In this document: positions 43,826 to 54,622 of the stretch, one piece after another
Layout: every line of letters starts with the position of its first letter
How positions within the stretch are numbered: position 1 is the first letter of the stretch
Source of the DNA: Ctenosaura bakeri
Lineage: Eukaryota; Chordata; Lepidosauria; Squamata; Iguanidae
Length of the DNA stretch: 64,000 nt
Direction: 5' to 3'
Assembly (NCBI GenBank): GCA_948474755.1
Contig: CAOLHI010002138.1
Span: 124,001-188,000, forward strand
Program-made: the position numbers and the translations under genes
The notes under the pieces: model-generated
What the model was told of the DNA's origin: nothing
The model's input: only the letters and a program-made list of their open reading frames with translations
Databases searched by the model: none

Positions 43826-44682
43826 TAGGGATAGGCCAACCAAATCCTCGAATCCTGGGTAAGGATTCGAGATTCCCGAATCCAAATCCCTATCCCAAAA
43901 TAGGCAAACCGAATCTTTTGAATATGCCAACTAGATTGTTGGAGACCGGAACGCCTGAAAACCTGGGAGACCATACATACAAGGGAAGATAGTAAGTGGG
44001 TGAGGTTTTCCCTTGGAGTAATAATGACCTTTGCTAACAATTTCACAAATTACAGCTGGGCTTGTATTCTAAGATATTTAAATTGATCACTTCATATTTA
44101 AGTTCAGTACTTGACTGGAAGCTACAGGCTTGAGATTTCAAGGACAGCTGAAACATTCCTTTGCAGAGCTCCCCTGCCAACCTCTTTCAGACACAATTCT
44201 GGGGTTTGGAGTTTTACAAAGGGTCACAGCCTTCTCTGACAAAGTGTACTGGTGAATCATCAACTACAAACCCCAGCACGCCAGAAGGAGCTATGCAAGG
44301 AAAAGCCAGATTTGACCTGGATTAGCTCTGTACTCTAGTATGTGGCCCTGTTTACACAGTCAGGAAAATGTGGGATTAATCCATATTTTCCTGCCTATGT
44401 AGAAAGGGCCTTCATGTCATTTTCAATCTGGGGAGATCCTGAGGCAAAACTAGGACAATTGCCTTGGCCAGATTTCTTCAGAGGGAGATTTGCCTTTGCC
44501 TAGGCTTTTGCTAAGGCTGAGACAGTGTGTCTTGCCAAAAATTATCCTTCTTTCCCTTGCTTTTTAAACTCTTTTTAAAGAAAGGATTCTAAAGATTCGA
44601 GATTTGTGAGATTCATGGATTCCCAGAACCTTCCAAGGATTCGGATCCGGATTTGGAAAATTCTGGATTCGTCCCATCCCTA
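43826..44682. mobile_element. hAT-like nonautonomous DNA transposon
   Basis: 857 bp starting TAGGGATAGGCCAACCAAAT and ending ATTCGTCCCATCCCTA; the reversed right end reads TAGGGATGGGACGAATCC. The subterminal parts are rich in GATTCG/CGAATC in mirrored orientation. The 8-bp flanking near-duplication is the hAT signature. No transposase frame. A second fold-back is nested inside. Confidence 0.7.
44343..44410. mobile_element. Short fold-back MITE nested in hAT-like element
   Basis: The arms GGCCCTGTTTACACAGTCAG and GAAAATGTGG are mirrored by CCATATTTTC and CTGCCTATGTAGAAAGGGCC. It carries the same GGCCCT terminus as the other MITEs here. A further mirrored pair (TCTGGGGTTTGGAGT against ACTACAAACCCCAG) lies at 44190-44280. 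Confidence 0.65.
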
Positions 44683-45648
44683 CCCAAAACACTTCAGAAT
44701 GTGAAATCATCAGGGAAGAAATGCACAAATTTCTTACTACTATGTTATTTCTCCCAGCCAGATTTTATGGGTGTTGGGAAACCCATTTCTCCACCAAGAA
44801 ATTAATAAATGTTAATATTCTTTCTCTATAAGACATACAAATATGTTCATGTTTCCTTCTATTCACAAGTCTTTGTACCAGTTTCAAGTCAAAGCAAGGA
44901 TGCCATTTTGAAAAAAAAAGTATGTCAACCAGCCTAACATCCCTTTCCAACTTCCTTACATCCTACAAAAGAGGTCCCTCCCCCCAAAAAAGCCAAACAG
45001 AGGTCCCTCCTTCCCAAAAAAGCCAAACAGGTTTTTCTTTTATTTGTAGTTCTTGCAAATAGCAGGTGGAAAGAAACCAGCACTGAAGTACACAGACAAT
45101 ATTAAGGCCAGATTAAGTGGGAAAAAAGTGTCCAATTGCAGACTCTAAAGTTAGAAGGGAATGTGCTTACCTGCTGCAGACACAGGACATACGCCCACAG
45201 AAGTAGCAGGAAAGGGAAGGATAGAGAGAGAAGACAGGCAAGTAACATTTGGCAATCCATTAAAATCAACTCCACTCCCTCTGTTTTGCAGTGCACTGTT
45301 TTACAGGGCACTTCCCTGCCTTGATACCCTTGATACCCATAAAATTTTGGGAGGAAGGAGAGAGAGCCTTTCTACCTGTGCACTCCAAACATTTTTCACC
45401 CTTGGAGTATTAGGAAATTTGAGAGTTTTTAGTGGATCTCTCAAGCAGAGTGTCTAAAAGGGCTAGGCAGGAGTTGAAGCAGTAACCAGCCACCTCCCTC
45501 CCACACACACACACACAGTAACCAGCACAGAAAGAAATAAAATTTAGTATTTTTCATAAGATACAAAGAAGTAGTTAGACACATTAATGCATAATCAACA
45601 TAGGTTCATCTTCTTGAGAAAGGAAGAAAAAGAAAGGTACTACATTAT
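44683..45648. other. Unannotated stretch with short tandem duplication
   Basis: No gene recognised. Includes the right target duplication of the hAT-like element (44683-44690), a 29/30-bp tandem duplication and a short CA run near 45511. Confidence 0.4.
44971..45029. repeat. 29/30-bp tandem duplication
   Basis: Two adjacent units, each GAGGTCCCTCC, a C/T-rich step and AAAAAAGCCAAACA, nearly identical and so probably recent. Confidence 0.9.
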
Positions 45649-45804
45649 GGCCATTTCCTCACTACATTCTTGTAGCACAATTATTCCACTTTCAACATCC
45701 TATGGAATCCTGGGGTTTGCAGTTTAGGGAGGGGCTGACCTCAGGGTTCCATTGGATGTTGAAAGTGGAATAATCGTGCTATAAGAGTGTAGTGCAGAAA
45801 TGTC
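45649..45804. mobile_element. Palindromic MITE, GGCC-TTTC family
   Basis: Arms of about 50 bp: the left reads GGCCATTTCCTCACTACA then AATTATTCCACTTTCAACAT; the right, reversed, reads ATTTCTGCACTACA then GATTATTCCACTTTCAACAT. The core matches 24933-25137 (GGAATCCTGGGGTTTGCAGT). Noncoding. Confidence 0.82.
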
Positions 45805-46024
45805 AGGAAGTTGCTTCATGGAGGCCAGGAAGGAGAGGAAGAGAAGTGTCCGTTGATGAGACCCAGAGAAGAAAAAGGATGCCTACATGATACCGGAAGA
45901 GAGTGGGTGTGAACAAATGCACACAAACAGGAGGAAACCATCAACAAGCTATACCTAAACTCTTAGTCAGTGATGTGCAATCTAATCTGTTTGCTGGGGG
46001 TCCTTTAGGGGGATTCCCAACGCC
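45805..46024. other. Short unannotated stretch
   Basis: Nothing recognised. Confidence 0.4.
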
Positions 46025-46755
46025 TGTCAAAATTATCATTTGTGGGGAAAATTAGCTATTAACACTACTTTAGCAATGCAAAGAGGGCAGGGAAATTAAA
46101 GATCTTTAGCCCAGCTTTATGGAGTTGGATCACAGACAATCAGGCTAACTGTTCAAATTTAAGTATTTTATTGAAATAGATGTTAAAATTCATACAATCA
46201 CCCAGCTGCACTCACTCCCACAAGCATACAAGACTATAGAAATTTAGAAAGACGTGAAAATTAAGAAAGAGAGAGGCATGAGGGTTTTGGAATAATACTG
46301 TACCAATCCAGAAGTCTTCGGCTGGGAAAAAGACAAGCAAAAAGCTGAACTCAGCCTCAGGGGGAAGGGCTGAGGGCAACATTCCACTGGCGGAGGCATT
46401 GTTGTGAGTCTGGGTGAACTCCAAATGGAGGAGAAAAAGGAGTCCTAGTTATAGTGGTGAACAGAACTCAGATAAATTTCCTGGGGATCAGATGGCTGCA
46501 TTGATGGCTGCATTTTTATGAAGATGGATCTCAGCTTTGTAGTTCTAATAAAATACAGCCAGGCATCCTTGTAGTTTCCTGCAAGATGGCTTTCTCATCC
46601 GGGATGCTTGCCTGCAAAGTGTAACATTCCTGGCTGTTTGAAATGTTAATTTGATCCCAGAGACCTCTTGTCTCCTGTTGGTTGCTATTATTGCTGATAA
46701 TCCATTTAAATGGTCTGTGTGAACCATTTGCAAGATTCACCTAGGATGCATGACA
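46025..46755 (-). mobile_element. Possible solo LTR, antisense
   Basis: Starts TGTCAAAATTATCATTTG and ends GGATGCATGACA, with TGTCA/TGACA inverted termini. On the minus strand AATAAA (plus-strand TTTATTG near 46169) lies about 140 bp before the end, as in an LTR. At 731 bp it has the same length as copy A, though sequence similarity is weak. No flanking duplication was found, so boundaries are provisional. Confidence 0.38.
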
Positions 46756-48271
46756 GAAAACAGTGCTACTCTTTGATCTATCCATAGCTCTACCACCTAT
46801 GTGCCCTTCCAGTAGATCTCTATGGCTCACTATGTTTGATATAAAATAATTACGATCCTTAGGACATAGTATATAGGTGGATTAGGTGAGGTAACATAAT
46901 TACCAATTAGCATAAGCATGTAAAGGTTGCAGACTCCAACACAGAGGACAGAACAATCTGTGCCTCCTGGCCTACCATGAATGTTCTAAATTGTGCTTCA
47001 GGTTAATCCAGTCGATCCTGATGAAATAGCCAGCTGCTGGCCCTGTTGGCTTCTCTTTATCAAACAGAAGGGGACACTATCTTGCCTTCAGATAGCAAAG
47101 TTGATTGGACTAGCTTTGTATGATATCCATAAATTTGTTCCCATCCCCTATCCTTCAACAGGTTCAGTCTGCAGGGGCTTCCTCACCATTTCTAATGATC
47201 AGGCTCTTCTTCTAAGGAGGGTTTCCTCTTCCACCACATGTGTAAGCCCCACTTAGCTGAGACTCAGGGTTATTCAAGCATGTTTGTAAACTCTTGAGAA
47301 TAGATAGCTGGCGGCAAAGCAGGATATAAACCCTTTAAGAAATAGGAGAGATAGGAGACTAAGAAGTGTGGAACCAGATTCCTCTAAAAAAGACTGATAC
47401 TTTACTGATTTCAGTATAATGCCCCTTTGTCTCTCAGTGATTACTTAAATGTATTTGGTTCTGTAAAATGTATCAGGTTCTGGGGAAAAAAAACTACTCT
47501 TACTGCAGAGTATTTAATATGAACCTATTTATCCTCATGAATCAGTAATTGTGAAGTTTTTACAATTATTTTGTTACTTCTGTTATTTAATGATTTTTTG
47601 CCCATATAATGAACATATGTTGGAATTCATAAATCACAGTCTCTGTTCTTCTTTCTTCCCCTTTCCTCTCTTTGAATTATTGCTTGTTCATTGAGATTAA
47701 CTCTGTCACAATTGCACTCTTGTCATCCCCTTGATAAGGAAAAAAGTTCTCATAAGTAACAGAAAATATGTTGTAAATTATTTAGGAGGTTAGTTTTATA
47801 ATAATAAATTGGAGCAGGGGGAGAGGAGAAGAGAAAGAGAGAGGAGGAATAGATGAATAGCTTTGATATTCTTTTAAAAAGAGATATTTGAAAAGATTAT
47901 GGATATATCACACTGATGGTGTAAGAATAAGATATAACATCAAATATTCAATTACATTATTTTGTGTCTTTGGATGCATAGAAGTCTATTACAGAAATGC
48001 ACCTCAAAATTAGTATAATTCTGTTTACATTTCACAAACTAACACATGTGACCAAACTTCCTACTGATGAGAAAGCTCTCTCTGAACTAGATTAACTTGT
48101 TTGAGGTCACCATCTTCACCAAAACAGTATCCTTTCTTATCCCCTCAATGATTTTTCACTTTCACTGTTTTCTTGCTTTTCCTTGGTTCTTTACTCAAAG
48201 CTTTGTAGTAGATCCTATCCCCATTTATCTAGCATTAGGTCACACTGAATGACATAGTACTGTAAATAAAA
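46756..48271. other. Unannotated stretch
   Basis: No gene recognised. The 87-codon frame at 46993-47256 has no recognisable motif. 47815-47850 is purine-rich. Confidence 0.4.
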
Positions 48272-48350
48272 GATGGAGGACATGTGACCTTCCAGAGGTT
48301 GGCTAGGGCTGATGGGAGATGAAATCCAACAACAACTGGAAGGTATCATA
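48272..48350. mobile_element. Palindromic MITE (GTTGGACT family)
   Basis: GTGACCTTCCAGAGGTTGGC, GGGCTGATGGGAGATGAAAT, CCAACAACAACTGGAAGGT: the left and right ends are inverted copies (ACCTTCCAG against CTGGAAGGT). Confidence 0.6.
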
Positions 48351-49620
48351 GTACTCACTAGTGCTTTAAGTAGTCAAATTCACTAAATAAGAATGTCATG
48401 TGGTAAAGGAGACTCCACAATACGTTTCTAGCCAGACAAATGCCATGCATCATTTTTATAGGACACAAAAGTGTCTTATATTAACTCAGGAATGTTCAGT
48501 TTTGGAACTAATTTAGTGCTGAAAAGTTTATTTTCTTCTGTTCTGTATTTTAAACTGAATTGCAGTTTTGTATGCTGGGAGTTCTATTGGTTTGTGGTTA
48601 TTTTGTTTATTTTTTTATCTTTCATCTGCCAAAGGAAAGTTGATTGTAGGGCAACCTATAAATCCTGTGTCTGAATGAGTATATGTATGACTCAACAACA
48701 ACATACATTATTTGCTTTCACAGTGCGTTTAGGTTCAATCTGAGGAACTTTCAGTGAAATGATAATAGAGCTGGACCCCATCCATTCCATAAAATTGCAT
48801 TACTTTGTTAGAGAGTTGCTTTCAATCACAGTAAACCAATACTGGACTAGATGGAACTATCCTGTAAGTCGGGAGGTATGAATTTTTTTTACATATTTAC
48901 ATGATCCACAATGATCACGAACATAATGAATGAACACAAAAGGAGACATTTTGCATTTGTAAATCCATATTTTTCCAAAGATATGATGAGTTTCATAAAA
49001 AGAAAGAAACATCATGTTCACAGTAGAAATATTCACAAAACACTTCATACATTTCTTAACAGTGCACAAAGATGCTTTAGCTGATGGATGTGCCCCTCTG
49101 AAAAATGTGCCTAAAATGTGCTTTTTTGTTTGTTATAGTCCACATACAAACAGCAAAAAAGTGGACTTTGAAGTTTGAAAAATGACAAATTCTGAAGAAA
49201 GGGACATACAATAGATCTGTTGATCTCTAACTGTAACTTTGTTCATGCAGCATCCTATAATTTTATTCCTTTTGACTTTGCATCAAGCAGTAGGTGGTCT
49301 CATTAAAATATAAGAGAGGAAACAGTTCTGTGTATATGCTGTTCTAGTTTTGCTTTCACATTATTAGGAAGATGGCATTTTTGTGGAAAGAAATTGACTT
49401 CAGTGCCAATTATGTGCGTGTTTAAAGCTGTGTAAAACTGGCTGTCACTTCAAGGGATGTTTTTTGATAAGTTCTTACATGCATATGAAAGCAACATTAG
49501 CCTTAGTTACTTCTCTTTATTGCTTCTCCCAACCTTCCTTTCTTACTTGCATTAAATTTTGAGCTATCAGATGTCACTGTTTTAAACTTATTTAACAGTA
49601 TTGATGGAAATAACCCTGCC
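48351..49620. other. Unannotated stretch
   Basis: AT-rich, nothing recognised. Confidence 0.4.
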
Positions 49621-49637
49621 TTTTTTTTTTTTTTTTT
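49621..49637. repeat. Poly-T tract
   Basis: Seventeen T residues. Confidence 0.95.
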
Positions 49638-49659
49638 AAACTTTGGTACTGGCTGGTTT

Positions 49660-50080
49660 AGCTACAAATCACCTGTTTCAGCATGGAGATCATTAATCAG
49701 CCTGAGGCTACGTACATTAGGAGGAATTTTCAGCACACAAAGGGAGAAAATATGAACCGCTCCTTGAAAGAGCTGTTACCATCAGATTAGCTCTGATTCT
49801 CTACAGGAGCACCAAATTACCCTGAAGTAATAATTATAATACATTAGGAGAGGTTTAATTTCCAATAAGTGCTGTCTGCTTAAGTGATCACAATCTCACC
49901 ATGGCTCAGAGAACAATATATCTTGGTACTGGTGAGAAGGAAGCTGCATTGAATTAAAAGATTGATCATAAAAAAGCATTATTGTTAGAAAATGGGAACA
50001 AAAATACGCCCTGCAACTTTCCTGTTGCTATTTTTATAGGCAAAACTCCATTAGGAGAATGCCTCTTCCTGATGAATAGG
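49660..50080. promoter_or_regulatory. Candidate conserved noncoding element (best in window)
   Basis: About 420 bp of repeat-free, high-complexity sequence. Homeodomain-type cores recur (GATCATTAATCAGC, GTAATAATTATAATACATTA, GGTTTAATTTCC), together with E-box-like and GATCA motifs and no coding frame. It differs in texture from the decayed transposons around it. Conservation is not shown, only suspected. Confidence 0.3.
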
Positions 50081-50374
50081 CGCTAGGAATGTTGTCAGTT
50101 ATCTATAGACAAACCCAGAAATTTCTCATAGTGTTCTGCCGCTAGAGTGTTAATCCTGATGCTCTTTAGCTGGATTCATATGCACAGTATGAGGTAATAG
50201 AATGGTCAGCGTTGCCATCAGAGGTGCTTCTGTTCGGATTCTGGGCCAGTAAGTCACACCCATTTCCAGCATATTCAATTCAGTTATCCCTTCCTGAATT
50301 TTTTTTTCTTTTTCTTTTTTTATCGTTGTCCCTTTAGCAGTCATCAATATTTAGGTTTATCATTTCCCTTTCTC
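50081..50374. other. Unannotated stretch
   Basis: Nothing recognised apart from a T/C-rich run near 50298-50325. Confidence 0.4.
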
Positions 50375-50588
50375 ATGGTGTAGTGGTTTGAAAGTTGGAC
50401 TACAATTCTGAAGACCAGGGTCTGGATCCCTGCTCACTCATAGAAATCCACTGGGTGACCTTGAATAAGTCACACACTCTCCGTCTCACAGGGAAGCAAA
50501 CACCCCTTCAACAAACTTTGGCAAGAAAACCCCACAATAGGTTTGTCTTAGGTCACCTTAAGTTATACATTACTTGAAGACAAAAGAA
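50375..50588 (+). mobile_element. Sauria-type tRNA SINE, sense
   Basis: The tRNA-like head is ATGGTGTAGTGGTTTGAAAG, with a B-box-like GGGTCTGGATCCC at about 50418-50430 and CACTGGGTGACCTTG. It is joined to a Bov-B-like tail: TTGGCAAGAAAACCCCACAA, TAGGTTTGTCTTAGGTCACC, TTACTTGAAG. Unlike the two antisense copies, it retains the middle region. Diverged in the tail. Confidence 0.83.
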
Positions 50589-50870
50589 CAGAAGTAGTTT
50601 TGGAACTCTGCAAACATTTGGATTCTTCTAAGTCTTCAGATAACCTGCTCCTATTTATGGATGTAGCTATCTAAAGACTGATGCTCATATAATACATTTA
50701 TTATTAATACATTAGATGGCATCATGTAAGATTGTTGATTGGTGTGAGGGAGGTGCTATTTTGGAATACTCACTTCTTGGGGAAAGAAATTGATAAGCAG
50801 ATGAAGTTTACTAAGGAAAAAGGTCTGACTGTAGTTAACCTCAACCTTTTGCACATGTAGATGTCTCCTA
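50589..50870. other. Short unannotated stretch
   Basis: Nothing recognised. Confidence 0.4.
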
Positions 50871-50874
50871 TGTA

Positions 50875-51045
50875 GAGGCAGTGGAATTTACAAAGAAGAC
50901 ACATGAGTTTGATTGTGGAAATCTGGGTTCAAATCCACCCTAAGCTCTGAAGTGTACTAAATAAATACTAGCTAGATACCCACCATCTAGTCTTATCTCT
51001 CTCACACAAATTATTTTAAGGATAAAAATCAGTAATCAGTTTTGA
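50875..51045 (+). mobile_element. Old tRNA-derived SINE
   Basis: B box GGGTTCAAATCC at 50925-50936, followed by TCTTATCTCTCTCACACAAA and TTTTAAGGATAAAAAT, in the same order as the SINE at 51325. Diverged. Confidence 0.6.
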
Positions 51046-51324
51046 GAAGGCAACATTAAGTTATCAGCTGTTGGTGTGTGAGTGCTCCCTGGATGTGTGT
51101 CATTTTAGGTGTGTGAATGAAGAGTATAAGAATCAACTGTAAAGTGTTTCAGATTACATAGTATATGCAGAATGGGGTGTGGGGAGAGAACCAGAGAAGA
51201 AAAAGAAGTGAGCATATTTCTTCTGCTTCCAAACTTTTAGACACATTCCCTTATTTTACCCAGAACTTTGAACCCAAGCCCAGGTAACAATAATGACCAT
51301 GGAAGAAAAAGATCAAACATCTGC
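51046..51324. other. Short unannotated stretch
   Basis: Nothing recognised. Confidence 0.4.
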
Positions 51325-51528
51325 CTTATGGTGTAGTTTTCACAATATTGTACTAGGATTCAGGAAATTTGAATTCCAGTCTTCACTGAGCCATGAAATT
51401 TACAGAAATCACTCTCTGCCTGGCTTACCTCACAAGGATGTTGTGAGGATAAAATGAAAAAAGAGCTATATATTTCATCCAGAGTTAACTGAGAGAAAGA
51501 CAGGATGTAAATGTGGTTAATGAAGAAT
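51325..51528 (+). mobile_element. tRNA-derived SINE, L2-tail type
   Basis: Head TATGGTGTAG and GTACTAGGATTCAGGAAATT with a degraded B box (TTTGAATTCCA), then CACTGAGCCATGAAATTTAC, TTACCTCACAAGGATGTTGT and GAGGATAAAATG. The tail GAGAAAGACAGGATGTAAAT resembles the end of L2 (GAGAAAGGCAGCATACAAAT at 32580), so L2 is the probable partner LINE. Confidence 0.72.
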
Positions 51529-52035
51529 CATAAATTAGCACATCAAAAGACAGTGTAGGATTGGAAATCCCATCTTTATCACCCACTGTCATACGCAGAC
51601 TATTTGAGACTTGGTAATATGTGCATCAAAGACTTGCAAACCCAAAACAGATCAGTGATGTGTGTGTGCCCAATTATAAAGGATTAAAAGCAGGTTAGAG
51701 ACTTAATGCAAGCATACCCATAGTGCCTCATTTTTAGAAATTTGCATATTTTCTGGTTTGATGTGCAGATAGAGTTCAGTCTTGACATACATATCATTTG
51801 ATAATTCTTTTAGGAGAGATTATTGGTCAGCACCCTCAACAGAGACACTCAAAGATTCAGACAAGTAATAACACAACTGGTGGCTGGTGAGTAGTACAGG
51901 ACAAAACAATAGAATGTAATATATTTGTTCAAAGGAACTGAGAATATCTGTAGATTTTTATGCATATATTCCACAGTTCTTGGTTCCATCCTGAATTTTA
52001 TTTGGAACCTTTGGAATGAAAGAGTCCTTATTATA
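51529..52035. other. Unannotated stretch
   Basis: Nothing recognised. Confidence 0.4.
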
Positions 52036-52440
52036 ATATTAGAATCACATAACTATAAAAATCATAGAGGTAGAAGAGATCACAAGGATATAAAGTCCAA
52101 CCCCCTGCCATGCAAAAATACACAATCAAAGTACTCCGGACAGATGGCCATCCAGCCTCTGTTTAAAAACCTCCACAGAAGGAGGTGCCATAAGAGACCA
52201 AACAGCCCACTCCACTGTCAAATTGCTCTTACCATTCTAAAATTTAGGTGGGATCTCTTTTCCTGTAGTTTGCATCTGTGTCCTAGTCTCCAGAGTAACA
52301 GTAAACAAGCTTGCCCCATCTTCCATATGACATCCTTTTGAATATGTAAATATGGCTATTGTGTCCCCACTGAACTTTCTCTCTTCCAAGCTAAATATAC
52401 TTCACTCCCTAAGCCATCTCTCATAGGAAATGGCCATCTT
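52036..52440 (-). mobile_element. CR1 LINE 3' end, antisense
   Basis: The plus strand has TAGAATCACATAACTATAAA (diverged terminal repeats), GTCCAACCCCCTGCCATGCA, GATGGCCATCCAGCCTCTGT and TTAAAAACCTCCA, then the decayed ORF2 end up to about 52440. More diverged than the sense copies. Confidence 0.82.
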
Positions 52441-54603
52441 GAACAAACCAATATGAAGACTTACCAGTAAGGTCCTCTGCATTTGGTAAACAGTGGATAT
52501 CCCTTGACGTATTCATCACATGGCTGTACAGATGTTATCATTTTTTTTTTTAAATTGACATGTAGGAGCATTCATATTTTAAAAGGATTTAAGATTCCAA
52601 AGGGGTGAGCAGTGTGTCCTTGATCATTTTATGGGACAGATGATTCAATCCATTCTTTACTTTTAGTGCCTGGATTTTTTTTTTTAATGCAACTGGCATG
52701 GCCACTGGCCTATTATTCTGAGTAAACAAATAAGAAAGCAGTCAAGCATACACCTAAATTTCAAAATTGCCATAAATGTTGAATATGTATCACTCAGTAG
52801 TGAATAGATTCCAGATAGGGATATGTTCATCAAATCTTTTCCCCCCCACCTTATATGAACATTCCACATTTTATAATATGAATCTATAGGAACACTAGAA
52901 TACATTTCTCTGCTGAAATCAGTGGTTTTTATAGTGTTGACATATTTTTGCAATTCAAAAAATTGAGTACCAAACGAATTTTCTTAGAGGAAAACCACTT
53001 TTTGAAAGTACACATGCTAGGACAAGTGTGATTAAAAATGTATACTTTTTCTGTGTGTGCAGATGTTTCTTTTGACAATTTCTTCGACAATTCCAAACTG
53101 GTGTTAGTGTGCCCTTAAACAAACTTGCAGTTGAAGGGATTAAAGATTAGATTATTATTTAATTTGCTTATCTTCAATTCCAAAGACCAAGTTGTTGTTG
53201 TTCTTGTTGTTGTTATTGTTGGGACCAACACTGACTCATTTATTTCAAGCATCAGTTTTCCATAATTAGATTGTAAGTAAGCACATCCTCTCCAAACACC
53301 TAGCTTCAGGCTGCAGAGCTGAACAAGTAACATGTGAATCAATTTCAGCTTTATGATTATGCAGAAAGTAGAGTGGATATATCCTGCTAGGACTTTGTGA
53401 GTGTCAAGGAAGTTGTGTGGTCTTTGCACAACCTTCTTGCTGTTTGCTGTTTTGCATGGCTTTCTCCTATGCCAAAAAATTTTAATGGAAAAATCTGGAT
53501 TCTACTGGATGGAGGCATTTGTACTTCTGTTTTGGGTTGTTTGCCATTTTGTCTGTGTGCCCCTCTAATGTATTTTATAAACTTGGCAAAGAGACTTACT
53601 ATTTTTTATTAATCATTTCATTACCACTTTTTTAGACTTACAAGCAGAATCATGCTAGTTTTACTAAAAGTTCTGCTTCTGATGCTAGTATGATTTTCTT
53701 CCTGACAGTTTAAAGCACATCTCCAGCACAAACACATGCGCACACGCACGCACACTGCCAGTTTATATTTCCTGGCAGAATGTAATGTGTAGGTTATGTA
53801 TGAGGCAGTTGCTCAGCTCTGTACTTTGAGTTTGCCCAAGTATTGATTTATGAAATCCAATGTGATTCCATTACTGTGTAAAGAGATTAATATTTTCTTA
53901 ATCCTGTCAGGTTTGCAGTTTGATTTATATTTGTCCCGAATTTGCCTAGGTGAAGGTTTTTCCCTTATTTTTCAGCATGATAGATTTAAAGTCAGGGTGT
54001 CAGATACAGGACTAAATAAAAAATATGAGGGGCCAGACCTATATCTCTTACTGTAGTCAGTGACATACATACTGGTTTAAGGATAAATAGGATCTGGATC
54101 AGCAAGAAATTGTTTGTCTCAAAAGGAGCCTTGAAGAAAATTGTTATGAAGTTAGGCCACACCCCAAATAAGCCTGTTTATGTCAAGTACAGCTGAATAA
54201 ACCTTTCAGGGTTCAGAAAAGCCCTTTGTGGATAGAGATCCTGTCTCATGCATTATGGTAGAAGGTACAGTTCACATGCTCTTGAGGACAACTAGGCTAG
54301 TGAGCACAAAAAAGAGTCTATCTGCCTCTATTTCTGGTGACAAAATCATGTAGGAAGAAGAAAACAAACGCGGACAGTGGATTGTAGACGGGTGGAAGTA
54401 AGATTGGAGTTGGTGACTCCCCCCTCCAATTCATATAGCCTCTTTGGAAATTAAAATTAGATATATCCATTTCCTGGCTTATATATTCTTATGATAGGCT
54501 TGTATTAAACACAAATGTATCTCTTTTGTGTAGAACACGGGCAACAGATGTTTTCGAATTGCAGTCTCTACTTTTGAGGAAATGGGAGTGATGACTCCAC
54601 TCC
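52441..54603. other. Unannotated stretch
   Basis: No gene recognised. A GTT/GTC-rich microsatellite occurs at 53191-53221, T-runs at 52540 and 52677, and a CACACG run at 53730-53755. Confidence 0.4.
53191..53221. repeat. (GTT)n microsatellite
   Basis: Interrupted GTT repeats. Confidence 0.88.
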
Positions 54604-54622
54604 GTCCCACCCCACCCCACCC
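54604..54622. repeat. (CCCCA)n tract
   Basis: Three to four CCCCA units; C-rich. Confidence 0.85.

Noticed and set aside
50418..50430. tRNA gene from B-box-like motif
   Set aside because: Part of a SINE with no tRNA cloverleaf; the same holds for 50925 and 51370.
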